DNA from: an uncultured Pseudomonadota bacterium
GTDB lineage: Bacteria; Pseudomonadota; Zetaproteobacteria; Mariprofundales; Mariprofundaceae
Length of the DNA stretch: 64,000 nt
Direction of reading: 5' to 3'
NCBI GenBank assembly: GCA_913055645.1
Contig: CAJXLC010000009.1
Location: 1-64,000, forward strand
This document shows positions 19,978 through 28,748 of this stretch, one piece after another. The notes beneath the pieces were generated by a model. It was not told the origin of the DNA. It made no database searches and saw only the letters and a program-made list of their open reading frames with translations. A program made the translations under genes and the position numbers. Numbering within the stretch: the first letter of the stretch is position 1; every line of letters begins with the position of its first letter.

Positions 19978-20970
19978 TTAGATGCGGGAGATTGCCTTTC
20001 TACTCTCAAGATGCAAGTAACCAGCACAATGTGATAAGCGGCAAGCCGATAAATCCAGACCACCACGCCCACCTTTTCTTTGCCAAAACTCAATCAACTC
20101 AATATGTCTACGCCCAAAAACTACACCTTCACCTAGCACAGATGCTGCCATGCGCTGCAAAACCTGCGCGCGTACAGCCTGCGACAAATTTTGCCAATCA
20201 TACCATAAAACGGAGCAAGTCGAACCTGTCACATTCAAAGCTATGCTATCAGCCTCATTATCCACTCTATTTGCCAATGCTACAGCCTGCTTTTGCCAAC
20301 GTGTAAAAAGCCTATAAGGATTATGACCCATAGACAATATTTTAGGAAAAAGCTCCAGACGAATCCGATTTCGCCATAGACTCACATCGTCATTACTAGC
20401 GTCATGTAACCAAGCAATACCCGCTTCCTGTAAAGCATTCTTTAAAGAAGATCTTCGCACATGCAATAAAGGTCGATAAATATCTAATCCATTACGGCAA
20501 CTATGTGGGCTTATTCCCCGACAGCCCATCACACCAGCACCCTGCAACATCCGCATACAAACAGTTTCTGCCTGATCATCAGCATGGTGTCCCAAAGCAA
20601 TCGCATATACGTCCGTTTGTTTAGCCATCGCTTGAAAAGCTTGATAACGCCCGTGTCGCGCATGTGCTTCACGGTTGGATGTCGGTGTTTCATCCAACCT
20701 CTGTGATAAAAAGCTGATACCCCAAGACGCTGCTAAATGAGAGAGCTTCTCGGCATCATAGGAAGATTGCTGATGCCAGGCATGGTCAATATGCCACGCA
20801 TGCACTTGAACACCTGCATGATGCAAAGCTAAAAGTAAGGCTGTTGAGTCTATGCCGCCAGACCAACCTACAGCCATTGATTGCGGTAGGCAGTGTGCCA
20901 AACTTGATGTTTTCAACCATTCTCCCGCTTGTGATAAATGCGGTGTACGAATCGTTAACCTCCAGCCCAA
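19978..20970 (-). CDS. tilS: tRNA(Ile)-lysidine synthase
   Basis: Modifies the wobble C34 of the CAU-anticodon tRNA-Ile to lysidine using ATP and lysine. The PP-loop motif SGGIDS is at about residues 37-42. Downstream are HIDHAWHQQS, LGHHADDQAETVCMRMLQGAG and RPLLHVRR, all typical of TilS. At about 330 residues it lacks the larger C-terminal domain of E. coli TilS and resembles the short form. The start is uncertain: the TTG at 20970 overlaps the upstream gene, and the strong GGAGG lies after that TTG, so the true start may be a few codons downstream. Confidence 0.93.
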   Translation of the reverse strand: MGWRLTIRTPHLSQAGEWLKTSSLAHCLPQSMAVGWSGGIDSTALLLALHHAGVQVHAWHIDHAWHQQSSYDAEKLSHLAASWGISFLSQRLDETPTSNREAHARHGRYQAFQAMAKQTDVYAIALGHHADDQAETVCMRMLQGAGVMGCRGISPHSCRNGLDIYRPLLHVRRSSLKNALQEAGIAWLHDASNDDVSLWRNRIRLELFPKILSMGHNPYRLFTRWQKQAVALANRVDNEADSIALNVTGSTCSVLWYDWQNLSQAVRAQVLQRMAASVLGEGVVFGRRHIELIEFWQRKGGRGGLDLSACRLSHCAGYLHLESRKAISRI

Positions 20971-23102
20971 CTCGTCAAAACTTCTGAACGAATCAATTGC
21001 GCTGCTTCTGTCGCAGAATCCAATAATTCATACAAATTTACCGAGCTGCCATTTAAAGAAGGAGAGCCCACTTTCACAAACAGTGACATGTTTTTTTCCT
21101 CATTATGAGGAATAATTACCACCAGTTCAAACACATCACTCGGCAAACGGTATGTTGAAAAAATCGATGCTGCTTTATGCCGATCTAAGTAAAATTTCTT
21201 CACGCCTGCTTTCGCACGCATGACTGATAAATACTCAACAACAACCGTTTCACTAAGTGCAAAACCTTGGTTGCACAGTACACTGGCTGACTTTCCTGTC
21301 CCTGACTCTATCGTTTCAACACGCACTCCGCCCAAAGCTTTTTGCCCTGCTTGATGGTCGCGCCATGCAATAATTTGTGCAATAGCAGCATCATGAGCAA
21401 TACCAGCATCTGCCTGCGCCACAACCAAGCCACTTGCCATGCGAACATCTCCAAATTTTTTATGCTTATAATCAACAACTGTCCATTCACCCATCATCAC
21501 CATACACATGGATGCTGTTGGTATACGCCCTCGTCCATCGCCCTCAATCGCATCCATATAAAATTGGCGCAATAGATTTTGAATCGCAGAACCCACTTCT
21601 ACCAAAGCTTCGCTACTACCACGAAGCGAGCAGCCCGATGCCTGCAATGCATCCAAGAAAACACTGTCAGCATCTTCAATTTTTGCCAGTAATGCAGGTA
21701 AAAATACAGTTTCTAAAAATTTCTCATAATCAACATGCGTCGCATACATTGTCGCCAAATAATCCGACCATTCAATTCTTAAGCATGCCTGCTTTGACGT
21801 TAATGAAACACCACTATGCAGCGATTTATCCACACTTTGAAAGTAAACCAACTTACCATCTTGCCACGCTGCAGATAAAGCTTTCTCAGCTTCCGTGCTA
21901 CGCCCTTTACCAGCCAACGCCTTACGACGATCCAACCATACAGTTTCAGCCTGACGACGGGTACGTTCAACCACGACATCTTCTTCAAAAACACGAAATG
22001 CATTTAGCACACGATCATCTTTCAACCATGGCCCAGAAGATGTAAATTTCGATTTCTTAGAATCTCGTCGCGCTAACACCCAACTCACCACAGGGTAGTC
22101 CGTGTGAGCCTCTAGTAGCTTCACAGCACTTTCAGGCAACAACTCAGGTTTTGCCAAGAATTGATCTAGTTTTTTGGCATCAAGTACCCACTGCATCCAA
22201 ATGCCCTGACCTGTTTGTTCAGCCAACTCCCACAAAGCCAAGCGCGCCCAAGTACGCTTTAACATATGTTCACCCATACGATCTTGAGCCAACAAGGCTA
22301 AAATACCAGCTTCATGTTTAGCAGCTACTTTGGCGCGCAATTGACGCAAACGTGGCACAATATCTGGCTCTAGACCGTAGGACATAATAACAAACCTATC
22401 ATCGCCCAACAGTGAATCGTCTGGTTGGCGATACAAAAAAGCAATCGGTGTTGCAGGAATCATCATGGCTTCATAGGTAGCAATACGTGTGACTTCCACA
22501 GCCCCTTCTAAATGTTTTTTTAGAAATCCACGCAATGCCCATTCATACAAGCCACCTGCGACACAAACCAATATATGATCGGTATGTGCTTCATGCTCCT
22601 TTGGCAATTGGGCAATAGCTTCTCTAATAAGCTTCAAAATCAAAATATTTACACTGGCTACCCATGGCGCATTATCGGCTTGATCTTGCTTCCAAGATTG
22701 CTTCCACATTTCCTGCCACATTGCCAACAACGCCAAGCCACCTTTTTCATCAGCGCACCAATGGTGCAACAACATTTGAGGTAAATGAGGGTAACGTTTA
22801 TGTAAATGCAAAATCATTTTCCGAGATACGGGTGTCATGCTAGGTAATTGATGTGCTGAAACTTTTTCGCCTGAAATAATATAACGCACAGAATAATCTT
22901 GCAGCCGTCGCATCGACGTGTAAATGGTTTCTGACATACTAGGTTTCACAGCATAAGGGATATATTCCTTACCATCTTCGCCAGAAAAACGTATTGGCAA
23001 ACGACGCACATCCACACGGCAACGCCCAGCAGTTGCTTCGCCACGATTAAAAATCGGGCGGTACCAACTCCAGCGAAAATCAAAATACCCCGGGGATAAC
23101 AT
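20955..23102 (-). CDS. Unrecognised 715-residue protein
   Basis: I do not recognise this protein. The start at 23102 (MLSPGYFDFRWSWYRP) has GGAGG six bases upstream; longer reading to 23312 has no ribosome site and unlike composition. There is no signal peptide and no clear membrane helix. It is Trp- and Ala-rich and mostly helical, with a Lys/Arg-rich middle (about 420-470). A C-terminal stretch from FYMDAIEGDGRGRIP to DAGIAHDAAIAQIIAWRDHQ could be a degenerate globular domain. Its end overlaps the possible tilS start, so the two genes are likely co-expressed. The function cannot be inferred from the context. Confidence 0.75.
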   Translation of the reverse strand: MLSPGYFDFRWSWYRPIFNRGEATAGRCRVDVRRLPIRFSGEDGKEYIPYAVKPSMSETIYTSMRRLQDYSVRYIISGEKVSAHQLPSMTPVSRKMILHLHKRYPHLPQMLLHHWCADEKGGLALLAMWQEMWKQSWKQDQADNAPWVASVNILILKLIREAIAQLPKEHEAHTDHILVCVAGGLYEWALRGFLKKHLEGAVEVTRIATYEAMMIPATPIAFLYRQPDDSLLGDDRFVIMSYGLEPDIVPRLRQLRAKVAAKHEAGILALLAQDRMGEHMLKRTWARLALWELAEQTGQGIWMQWVLDAKKLDQFLAKPELLPESAVKLLEAHTDYPVVSWVLARRDSKKSKFTSSGPWLKDDRVLNAFRVFEEDVVVERTRRQAETVWLDRRKALAGKGRSTEAEKALSAAWQDGKLVYFQSVDKSLHSGVSLTSKQACLRIEWSDYLATMYATHVDYEKFLETVFLPALLAKIEDADSVFLDALQASGCSLRGSSEALVEVGSAIQNLLRQFYMDAIEGDGRGRIPTASMCMVMMGEWTVVDYKHKKFGDVRMASGLVVAQADAGIAHDAAIAQIIAWRDHQAGQKALGGVRVETIESGTGKSASVLCNQGFALSETVVVEYLSVMRAKAGVKKFYLDRHKAASIFSTYRLPSDVFELVVIIPHNEEKNMSLFVKVGSPSLNGSSVNLYELLDSATEAAQLIRSEVLTSWAGG

Positions 23103-23334
23103 ATCCAGCCTCCTGCTTTTTTTTACCACATAACCCATATATCTAGCGCATATACGCCTTTTATCAAGTATGAATACAAACAAGCAACCATGGGTGCATG
23201 TATTCAAATTACCAGACAAATTGCCAGACATAAAGCAAAGCCTTAGCTTTCGCTGTCTGCTCATTGTCATAAATGTAGTTAAAAAAAATCTATAGGACAA
23301 CATAAAACGCAATGATTATGCCAATCCATAAAAA

Positions 23335-24165
23335 ATGAGACCTTTATTTCATAGCTTCTTACTCACCTTATTCATTTTTAGCATGCCTATATTTGCCAAG
23401 GCTACTGATATTATCACCACCTTACCGCCAATCGCGGGACTGGTTCACTGGCTAGAGCCTGATGCTGATGTTTTATGTCTGTTGCCCGCCAATGCTGATC
23501 CTCATCATTTTCAGCTTTCCCCACGCCAAGTTGAAAGCCTGCAACAAAGCAAGCTTTTGGTGCGCTCATCGCAAGATGATGGACATTGGGCAAGCTTGGG
23601 AAATCAAGCGCATGTATTTGATTTATGGCCGCGTACAGAACATATTAAGCAGCATGAACAACATAGAGCCAATCATGCATGGTTAAACCCCCATGCAATC
23701 CAAGCTGTATTACCGAAATTAGCAGCGCAATTGCAGACGATGTACCCCGAAGACAAACAAAAAATACAACAAAATCTTGCGCTCGCCCTCACACAAAGTG
23801 AAGCGTTATGGCAAGCTTGGGTACAGATTAGCCAAACAACTGGACTAAATAAACATGGTGTTATTATGCAACACCCATCTTGGACAAATCTTTTTCAGGC
23901 TTTGCATATACCTATTTTTAATAGCCTAGAATCCGAACAACATGGTCATGAATATGGGCCTCGTAAACTAGAAGCAGCATTACGGCAATTGCAGCAACAC
24001 CCGAACATTCGACTCATTGCCGATAACCATCATAGTAACCGTGCCTTGCAGTGGCTGAAAAATCACCATCCATCGAGCACCATCACAACCCTTGATGCTC
24101 TTGGCTCATGCGGTGAGTCATGGGTACACCTTATGCAACGCAACTTGGATGATTTACAACCATGA
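23335..24165 (+). CDS. znuA: Zinc/manganese ABC transporter substrate-binding protein (ZnuA-like)
   Basis: A periplasmic metal-binding protein of the cluster A-I type, 276 residues. The signal peptide ends AKA (about residue 23). Expected metal ligands occur in DPHHFQLSPRQ, in HAWLNPHA and in QHPSW, with a further His pair in ADNHHSNRAL. A short His-rich segment (EHIKQHEQHRANHAW) stands where ZnuA proteins carry their His-rich loop. Its stop overlaps the ATPase start (ATGA at 24162), forming the operon with the next two genes. Zinc is the most likely substrate; manganese cannot be excluded. The start has only a weak ribosome site. Confidence 0.88.
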   Translation: MRPLFHSFLLTLFIFSMPIFAKATDIITTLPPIAGLVHWLEPDADVLCLLPANADPHHFQLSPRQVESLQQSKLLVRSSQDDGHWASLGNQAHVFDLWPRTEHIKQHEQHRANHAWLNPHAIQAVLPKLAAQLQTMYPEDKQKIQQNLALALTQSEALWQAWVQISQTTGLNKHGVIMQHPSWTNLFQALHIPIFNSLESEQHGHEYGPRKLEAALRQLQQHPNIRLIADNHHSNRALQWLKNHHPSSTITTLDALGSCGESWVHLMQRNLDDLQP

Positions 24166-24950
24166 AAAGCCCTGTAATCAGCCTGTCCCATATCAATTTT
24201 GGTCCATCGCACACACCCATTTTGGATGATATTTCACTCGAGCTCGAGTCAGGGCACTTTATGGGCATTGTTGGACCTAATGGCGCAGGGAAAAGCACCA
24301 TTCTTTCCATGGTTATAGGTCGTTTACAGCCTGATTCGGGGCATATCGACCTATTTGGCGAATGCCTCAAACGTTTTAATCGCTATCGTTTATTAAAAAA
24401 TATCGGCTATTTACATCAACTCCATGATTACGCACCCAATTTGCCATTAAAGGTGTATGATATTGTTGCTATGGGACTACATGATTATGCCAAACCATTA
24501 TGGCAATGGTTTGGTTCCACCTCCCATCAACATACAGACATTGTTCAGGCTCTGCAATATGTGGAAATGGAACATTTGATGGATCATGATTTCAGGCAAT
24601 TATCAGGCGGTCAGCAACAACGGGTGCGCTTAGCTCGCGCCCTAGTTCGCAAGCCTAAACTATTGCTTTTAGATGAACCTGCCGCCGCTTTGGATAGTAA
24701 ACAGCAACAAAAATTATATACCTTATTACGGCAATTATGTGATACTCAAGACATTGCTATCATGATGGTTGAGCATGATATTGCGGCAATTACAGGGCAT
24801 GTGGATTCCGTTGCATGCTTGAACCGCAGCATTCACCACCACGCCATGAAAGGCGAACAAATACCTGAAGATGTATGGCATCAAATGTATGGTCAACACA
24901 TGCATGTGATTGCCCATGATACGAGTTGTATTGGCTGTCATCATGCTTGA
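24162..24950 (+). CDS. znuC: Metal ABC transporter ATPase (ZnuC-like)
   Basis: The ATPase of the zinc-type importer, 262 residues. Walker A GPNGAGKST is at 38-46, the signature LSGGQQQR at 147-154 and Walker B LLLLDE at 167-172, with the switch His in MMVEHDI. The C-terminal tail is rich in His and Cys (GQHMHVIAHDTSCIGCHH), which may sense or handle metal, as in some ZnuC proteins. Translation is coupled to the genes on both sides. Confidence 0.93.
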   Translation: MKSPVISLSHINFGPSHTPILDDISLELESGHFMGIVGPNGAGKSTILSMVIGRLQPDSGHIDLFGECLKRFNRYRLLKNIGYLHQLHDYAPNLPLKVYDIVAMGLHDYAKPLWQWFGSTSHQHTDIVQALQYVEMEHLMDHDFRQLSGGQQQRVRLARALVRKPKLLLLDEPAAALDSKQQQKLYTLLRQLCDTQDIAIMMVEHDIAAITGHVDSVACLNRSIHHHAMKGEQIPEDVWHQMYGQHMHVIAHDTSCIGCHHA

Positions 24951-25767
24951 CTTCTTGCAGCAATTTTTCACCAGCCCAGTCATGCAAGATGCCTTACCAC
25001 CTGCACTTTTTATTGCTGTTGTTGCATCGTCAATATCTGTGATGATTTTGGCGCATCGCTTGTCATTTCTCACAGTCGGCATCTCTCATGCTTCACTGGC
25101 AGGTTTAGGGTTAGCAATTGCATTTTCCTTTCCCTTGTTGCCCACTGCTACTGCTTTTTGTGTTGCCATTGCATTGCTTCTTGCCGCACTACCCAAACAA
25201 CGCGGCATTAGCGAGGATACGGGCACAGGGCTTTTATTTGCTGGCAGCATGGCGCTAGGCATTGTGCTAATTTCACAAGTTAGCCGTAATCAGGTGGACT
25301 TATTCGGACTTTTATTTGGTAACATTCTGACTGTTTCTGCACAAGAATGGCATTGGTTATTATTCATTGGTTGCATGATTCTTTTAGCTTTTATCACCAT
25401 GGCACGCGCTTGGTGGAGCATCGCTTTTGATGCCATTACTGCCGCTGCAAGTGGGTTACCTGTCTCACTATTACGTTTATTATTATATGCTACAGTTGGG
25501 CTTTCCGTGGTAATGTGCGTTAAACTTGCAGGTATTGTACTTACCACAGGTTTGATGGTCTTGCCTGCAACCTGTGCATGGTTATGGGGACGTTCGCTAA
25601 TTAGTTTATGGCTATTAAGTATGAGCTTCGCCATCATAGGTACCTTCATCGGACTGCTATTCTCATATCACTATGATTGGCCGTCTGGTGCAACCATCGT
25701 ATTAACATTATGCGTCATGTTTATCATGAGTTGGGGAATAGCATGGCTAACACAACGCAATAAATAA
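24943..25767 (+). CDS. znuB: Metal ABC transporter permease (ZnuB-like)
   Basis: The membrane part of the importer, about 274 residues from MLDFLQQ. Eight or so hydrophobic segments, plus SHASLAGLG, DTGTGLLFAGSMALG and the late KLAGIVLTTGLMVLPA segment, fit the ABC-3 permease family. The start at 24943 overlaps znuC by eight bases; an alternative ATG at 24910 would overlap more. No ribosome site is obvious, which fits translational coupling. Confidence 0.9.
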   Translation: MLDFLQQFFTSPVMQDALPPALFIAVVASSISVMILAHRLSFLTVGISHASLAGLGLAIAFSFPLLPTATAFCVAIALLLAALPKQRGISEDTGTGLLFAGSMALGIVLISQVSRNQVDLFGLLFGNILTVSAQEWHWLLFIGCMILLAFITMARAWWSIAFDAITAAASGLPVSLLRLLLYATVGLSVVMCVKLAGIVLTTGLMVLPATCAWLWGRSLISLWLLSMSFAIIGTFIGLLFSYHYDWPSGATIVLTLCVMFIMSWGIAWLTQRNK

Positions 25768-25916
25768 GACCCAAAGCAATCAAGGTAGGTATTATGATAT
25801 AACCCCACAACACCAAGCACGGCCTTGTTTAAGAGTAAGAAAAAAGCACGAAATATACTACTGTATATAAACACTTTAGACGCAGCTATCGGGTAAGTCA
25901 GTGGTAATATAAACAG

Positions 25917-26747
25917 TTAGAGAAGTTTCCAGAGTCGCTTTCCTTTAAACATCACACATTCCCATTTGGAATAATGTCCTTCTGGTATTTCTGTTGCACC
26001 CGTAAATAAATAACCGCCTTTTTTCATCGTTTTTGCCAAACGATCAATCACATTCATGCGCTCTTCAGGCGAAAAATAAATCAATACATTACGACAAAAT
26101 ACAATATCAAAAGGTCCAAAACGACGGACTTGACTGACCAATGCGTCATTGACTAAATTTCCATTTTGAAACGTCAGCATTTCTTTTAACTCATCACATA
26201 CAAACCAATCAAGACCTTCTTGCGTAAAAAAGCGCACCAATTGTTTCACAGGCATACCACGCTGCACTTCCATCTGAGAATATTTTGCCTCGCGCGCATA
26301 AGCAATCGCACTTTCTGACAAATCAGTTCCTAAAATCGAAACGCGTTTATCCGCCATTGGCACAGTCTCAGAAGCTGTCATAGCTATGGAGTATGGCTCC
26401 TGACCTTTGGATGAGGCCGCAGACCATATTTTTATATTTCCATGACCATTCCCAACATGTATTAGCTCTGGGAATACCAATGTTTTCAAAGCTTCAAAAG
26501 GATAAGTATCTCGAAAAAATAACGTTTCATTGGTTGTCATCGCATCCAAGAAATGATGTGCAAGTTTGCTGTTTTCATCACGTTTAATTTGTTGAGCCAA
26601 GGCATCCATGTCAGAAATTTCAAAGTTACGTAATAGAGCCTGCACACGCGAACGAATCAAATATAATTTACTATCATCCAACACCAAACCACTTTTATGC
26701 AGTAAAAATTCCCGCAAATAACGAAATAGCTCTGGTCGTAGACTCAT
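25917..26747 (-). CDS. cheR: Chemotaxis protein methyltransferase CheR
   Basis: Adds methyl groups from S-adenosylmethionine to glutamates of chemoreceptors. It has 276 residues with an all-helical N-terminal domain (1-80) and a SAM-binding domain with TNETLFFRD, KIWSAASSKGQEPYSIAM, ILGTDLSESAI and DIVFCRNVLIYF. The ATG overlaps the cheB stop (ATGA). It is the last gene of the chemosensory operon. The single MCP of the operon shows no obvious C-terminal pentapeptide tether for CheR. Confidence 0.95.
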   Translation of the reverse strand: MSLRPELFRYLREFLLHKSGLVLDDSKLYLIRSRVQALLRNFEISDMDALAQQIKRDENSKLAHHFLDAMTTNETLFFRDTYPFEALKTLVFPELIHVGNGHGNIKIWSAASSKGQEPYSIAMTASETVPMADKRVSILGTDLSESAIAYAREAKYSQMEVQRGMPVKQLVRFFTQEGLDWFVCDELKEMLTFQNGNLVNDALVSQVRRFGPFDIVFCRNVLIYFSPEERMNVIDRLAKTMKKGGYLFTGATEIPEGHYSKWECVMFKGKRLWKLL

Positions 26748-27811
26748 AACCCACCCATCCCACAATATTTCATGATAGCGGCTGCAATATCATTAAGTGC
26801 TATAATCTCACTAGCAGCCCCTACCTTTACAGTTTCTCCAGGCATTCCCCAAACCACACTACTGGCTTTATCTTGCGCAATAACATGCATATTTTTACCG
26901 GCTAATGCCTTTGCTCCCGCCGCACCATCATTGCCCATACCTGTCAAAACAACAGCCATCGTGCAAATACGCGGTGCCAATACTGCTAACGAATGAAATG
27001 TTACATCCACAGCAGGCTTGCAATGATTAACCCGCTCGCCATCCACCAAATGTACGCGCAATTGGGTTCCAATACGTTCAATTTCCATATGAATATCGCC
27101 AGGCGCAACATAAATACAGCCCGATTTCAATACCATACCATCTTCTGCCAGTTTACATGTTAAATCAGTATCTTTTTCCAACCTCTCAACCAATGAAACA
27201 AGAAACAATTTCGGCATATGCTGCGTGACCACAATTGGCACAGAAAAAGAGGCAGGTAACATATTTAAGACATGATGCAGTGCAACAGGACCACCTGTAC
27301 TCGAACCAATCGCAATAATATCAGGGCAACTTCTACGGTTTCTTGTAGTGTTTTTCACCATGCTTGTCGGTTTATTCTTACCCACCCTACGCTGCGTAAC
27401 AGTGGCAATACTTCGTGCTAATGGAATTTTTTCTTTTAATAGTGTCTGCAGAATATTCCTTGGTTTCTTTTCCAAACAAGTCGATTTCAAAATAAAGTCA
27501 TAAGCCCCAGATTCGAGTGCTTGAACAGTTTTTTCTGCACTGGTTTCCGATTCATTGGTAATCACCAATACGTGCACCTCTGGTGCTTCTTCTTGCAAAC
27601 ATTGCAATACTTCAATACCCGTTAAAAAAGGCATTTCCATATCCAGCGTCACCAAGTCAGGTTTGAGTGTTTTAATTTTCTGTAGCGCATCCCGTCCATC
27701 ACGCGCTACGCCCAACACCTCTATATCCTCCATCTCACTCATACAGCTACGTAAAAAGGTGCGGAAAATCGCATCATCATCAACAATCAATACACGTATA
27801 GATTTATTCAT
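26744..27811 (-). CDS. cheB: Chemotaxis methylesterase/glutaminase CheB
   Basis: Removes receptor methyl groups when phosphorylated by CheA. It has 355 residues. The receiver domain is at 1-120 with the acceptor Asp57 (LVTLDMEMP). A basic linker (135-163) leads to the esterase domain with the triad in AIGSSTGGP (Ser171), TQHMP (His198) and TGMGNDGA. It overlaps the cheY stop at its start by four bases and cheR at its end. Confidence 0.96.
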   Translation of the reverse strand: MNKSIRVLIVDDDAIFRTFLRSCMSEMEDIEVLGVARDGRDALQKIKTLKPDLVTLDMEMPFLTGIEVLQCLQEEAPEVHVLVITNESETSAEKTVQALESGAYDFILKSTCLEKKPRNILQTLLKEKIPLARSIATVTQRRVGKNKPTSMVKNTTRNRRSCPDIIAIGSSTGGPVALHHVLNMLPASFSVPIVVTQHMPKLFLVSLVERLEKDTDLTCKLAEDGMVLKSGCIYVAPGDIHMEIERIGTQLRVHLVDGERVNHCKPAVDVTFHSLAVLAPRICTMAVVLTGMGNDGAAGAKALAGKNMHVIAQDKASSVVWGMPGETVKVGAASEIIALNDIAAAIMKYCGMGGL

Positions 27812-28191
27812 TTTTCGTACGCAATACCAACAATATCTAACTTATCCATCACCATCTCTTTATCAAATGGCTTCATAATGTATTCATCCGCACCTGCTGC
27901 AAGCGCTTTCAACATCGATGGCATGCCCGTTTCTGTCGTAACCATAATAACCGAAGGCTCTGTGGTATATTTGGCATCAGAGCGCAAAGCCACTAAAAAT
28001 TCATAACCATTCATCACTGGCATATTCCAATCCAAAAGAACCACCGATATATCATCATGCGCTTGCATCTGCTCTTGAGCTAACGCGCCATTGGCAGCTT
28101 CGAACACTTCAAAACCAAGTGCCTGCATAATACGCCCCAAGGAAGTACGCACGACCTTGGCATCATCCACAATTAATGCTTTTTTTGTCAT
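27808..28191 (-). CDS. cheY: CheY-like single-domain response regulator
   Basis: A receiver-only protein of 127 residues with the acid pair Asp9-Asp10, the acceptor Asp54 in VLLDWNMP, Thr in MVTTE and the conserved Lys in IMKPFD. It is the phosphorylation output or a phosphate sink for the CheA in the same operon. It ends overlapping cheB by four bases and starts 25 bases after cheW. A second CheY-like protein is encoded at 31838-32215, so the pathway has two separate regulators plus receivers in CheA and CheB. Confidence 0.95.
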   Translation of the reverse strand: MTKKALIVDDAKVVRTSLGRIMQALGFEVFEAANGALAQEQMQAHDDISVVLLDWNMPVMNGYEFLVALRSDAKYTTEPSVIMVTTETGMPSMLKALAAGADEYIMKPFDKEMVMDKLDIVGIAYEK

Positions 28192-28216
28192 CCAAATCTC
28201 CCTATTTCATGATAAC

Positions 28217-28717
28217 TCAATGTAATACTGCTTGATCAGGTGCACCCTGCTCTGCACTGGGTATCGTCAAGGCAATAAATTTATCCACATTCACCAATAC
28301 CAAAACACCTTGTTCTAATTTCAAAACACCTTCACTCACGTGTCGCCAAATAGCATCCAGTGAGCGCGGTGTTGGTTCATAATTATCAAGGTTCAATAGC
28401 ATCACTTCACCTACATCATCCACAGCCAAACCGAAATCTTCCCCCGAACTGCTTTCAATAATCGCCACATGACAAGATTCACCCTCAGCTCGCTCTGGCA
28501 AACCCACGACTTTGCGCACATCCAGCTCAGTCATCACCCGACCACGCAAATTAATCAGTCCAAGCACCGCATCAGGACTCAAAGGCATTTGAGTTCGTTC
28601 CTGATTGGTAACCACTTCGCGCACTTGCTGAACATGAAAACCAATCCATTGCTCGCCTACTAGGCAGGTTAACAATTCAGTATGTATCTGTTCTTTCACT
28701 GCCACCAATGCATTCAT
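28217..28717 (-). CDS. cheW: CheW-like coupling protein
   Basis: Links receptors to the kinase CheA. It has 166 residues from MNALVAV; the start at 28717 is preceded by GAAGGGAG. It is a single CheW/SH3-like domain with CLVGEQWIGFHVQQVREVV, GLINLRGRVMTELDVRKVV and GLAVDDVGEVM in family order. The start overlaps the 3' end of cheA slightly outside the chosen codon (cheA stop at 28749), leaving 31 bases between the genes. Confidence 0.92.
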   Translation of the reverse strand: MNALVAVKEQIHTELLTCLVGEQWIGFHVQQVREVVTNQERTQMPLSPDAVLGLINLRGRVMTELDVRKVVGLPERAEGESCHVAIIESSSGEDFGLAVDDVGEVMLLNLDNYEPTPRSLDAIWRHVSEGVLKLEQGVLVLVNVDKFIALTIPSAEQGAPDQAVLH

Positions 28718-28748
28718 ATATGACTCCCTTCTTGAACAAGCATGTGCA

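Noticed and set aside
23103-23334. Zur operator in the znuA upstream region
   Set aside because: The region has no convincing AATGTTAT-type palindrome; only a weak resemblance near 23315 was seen.
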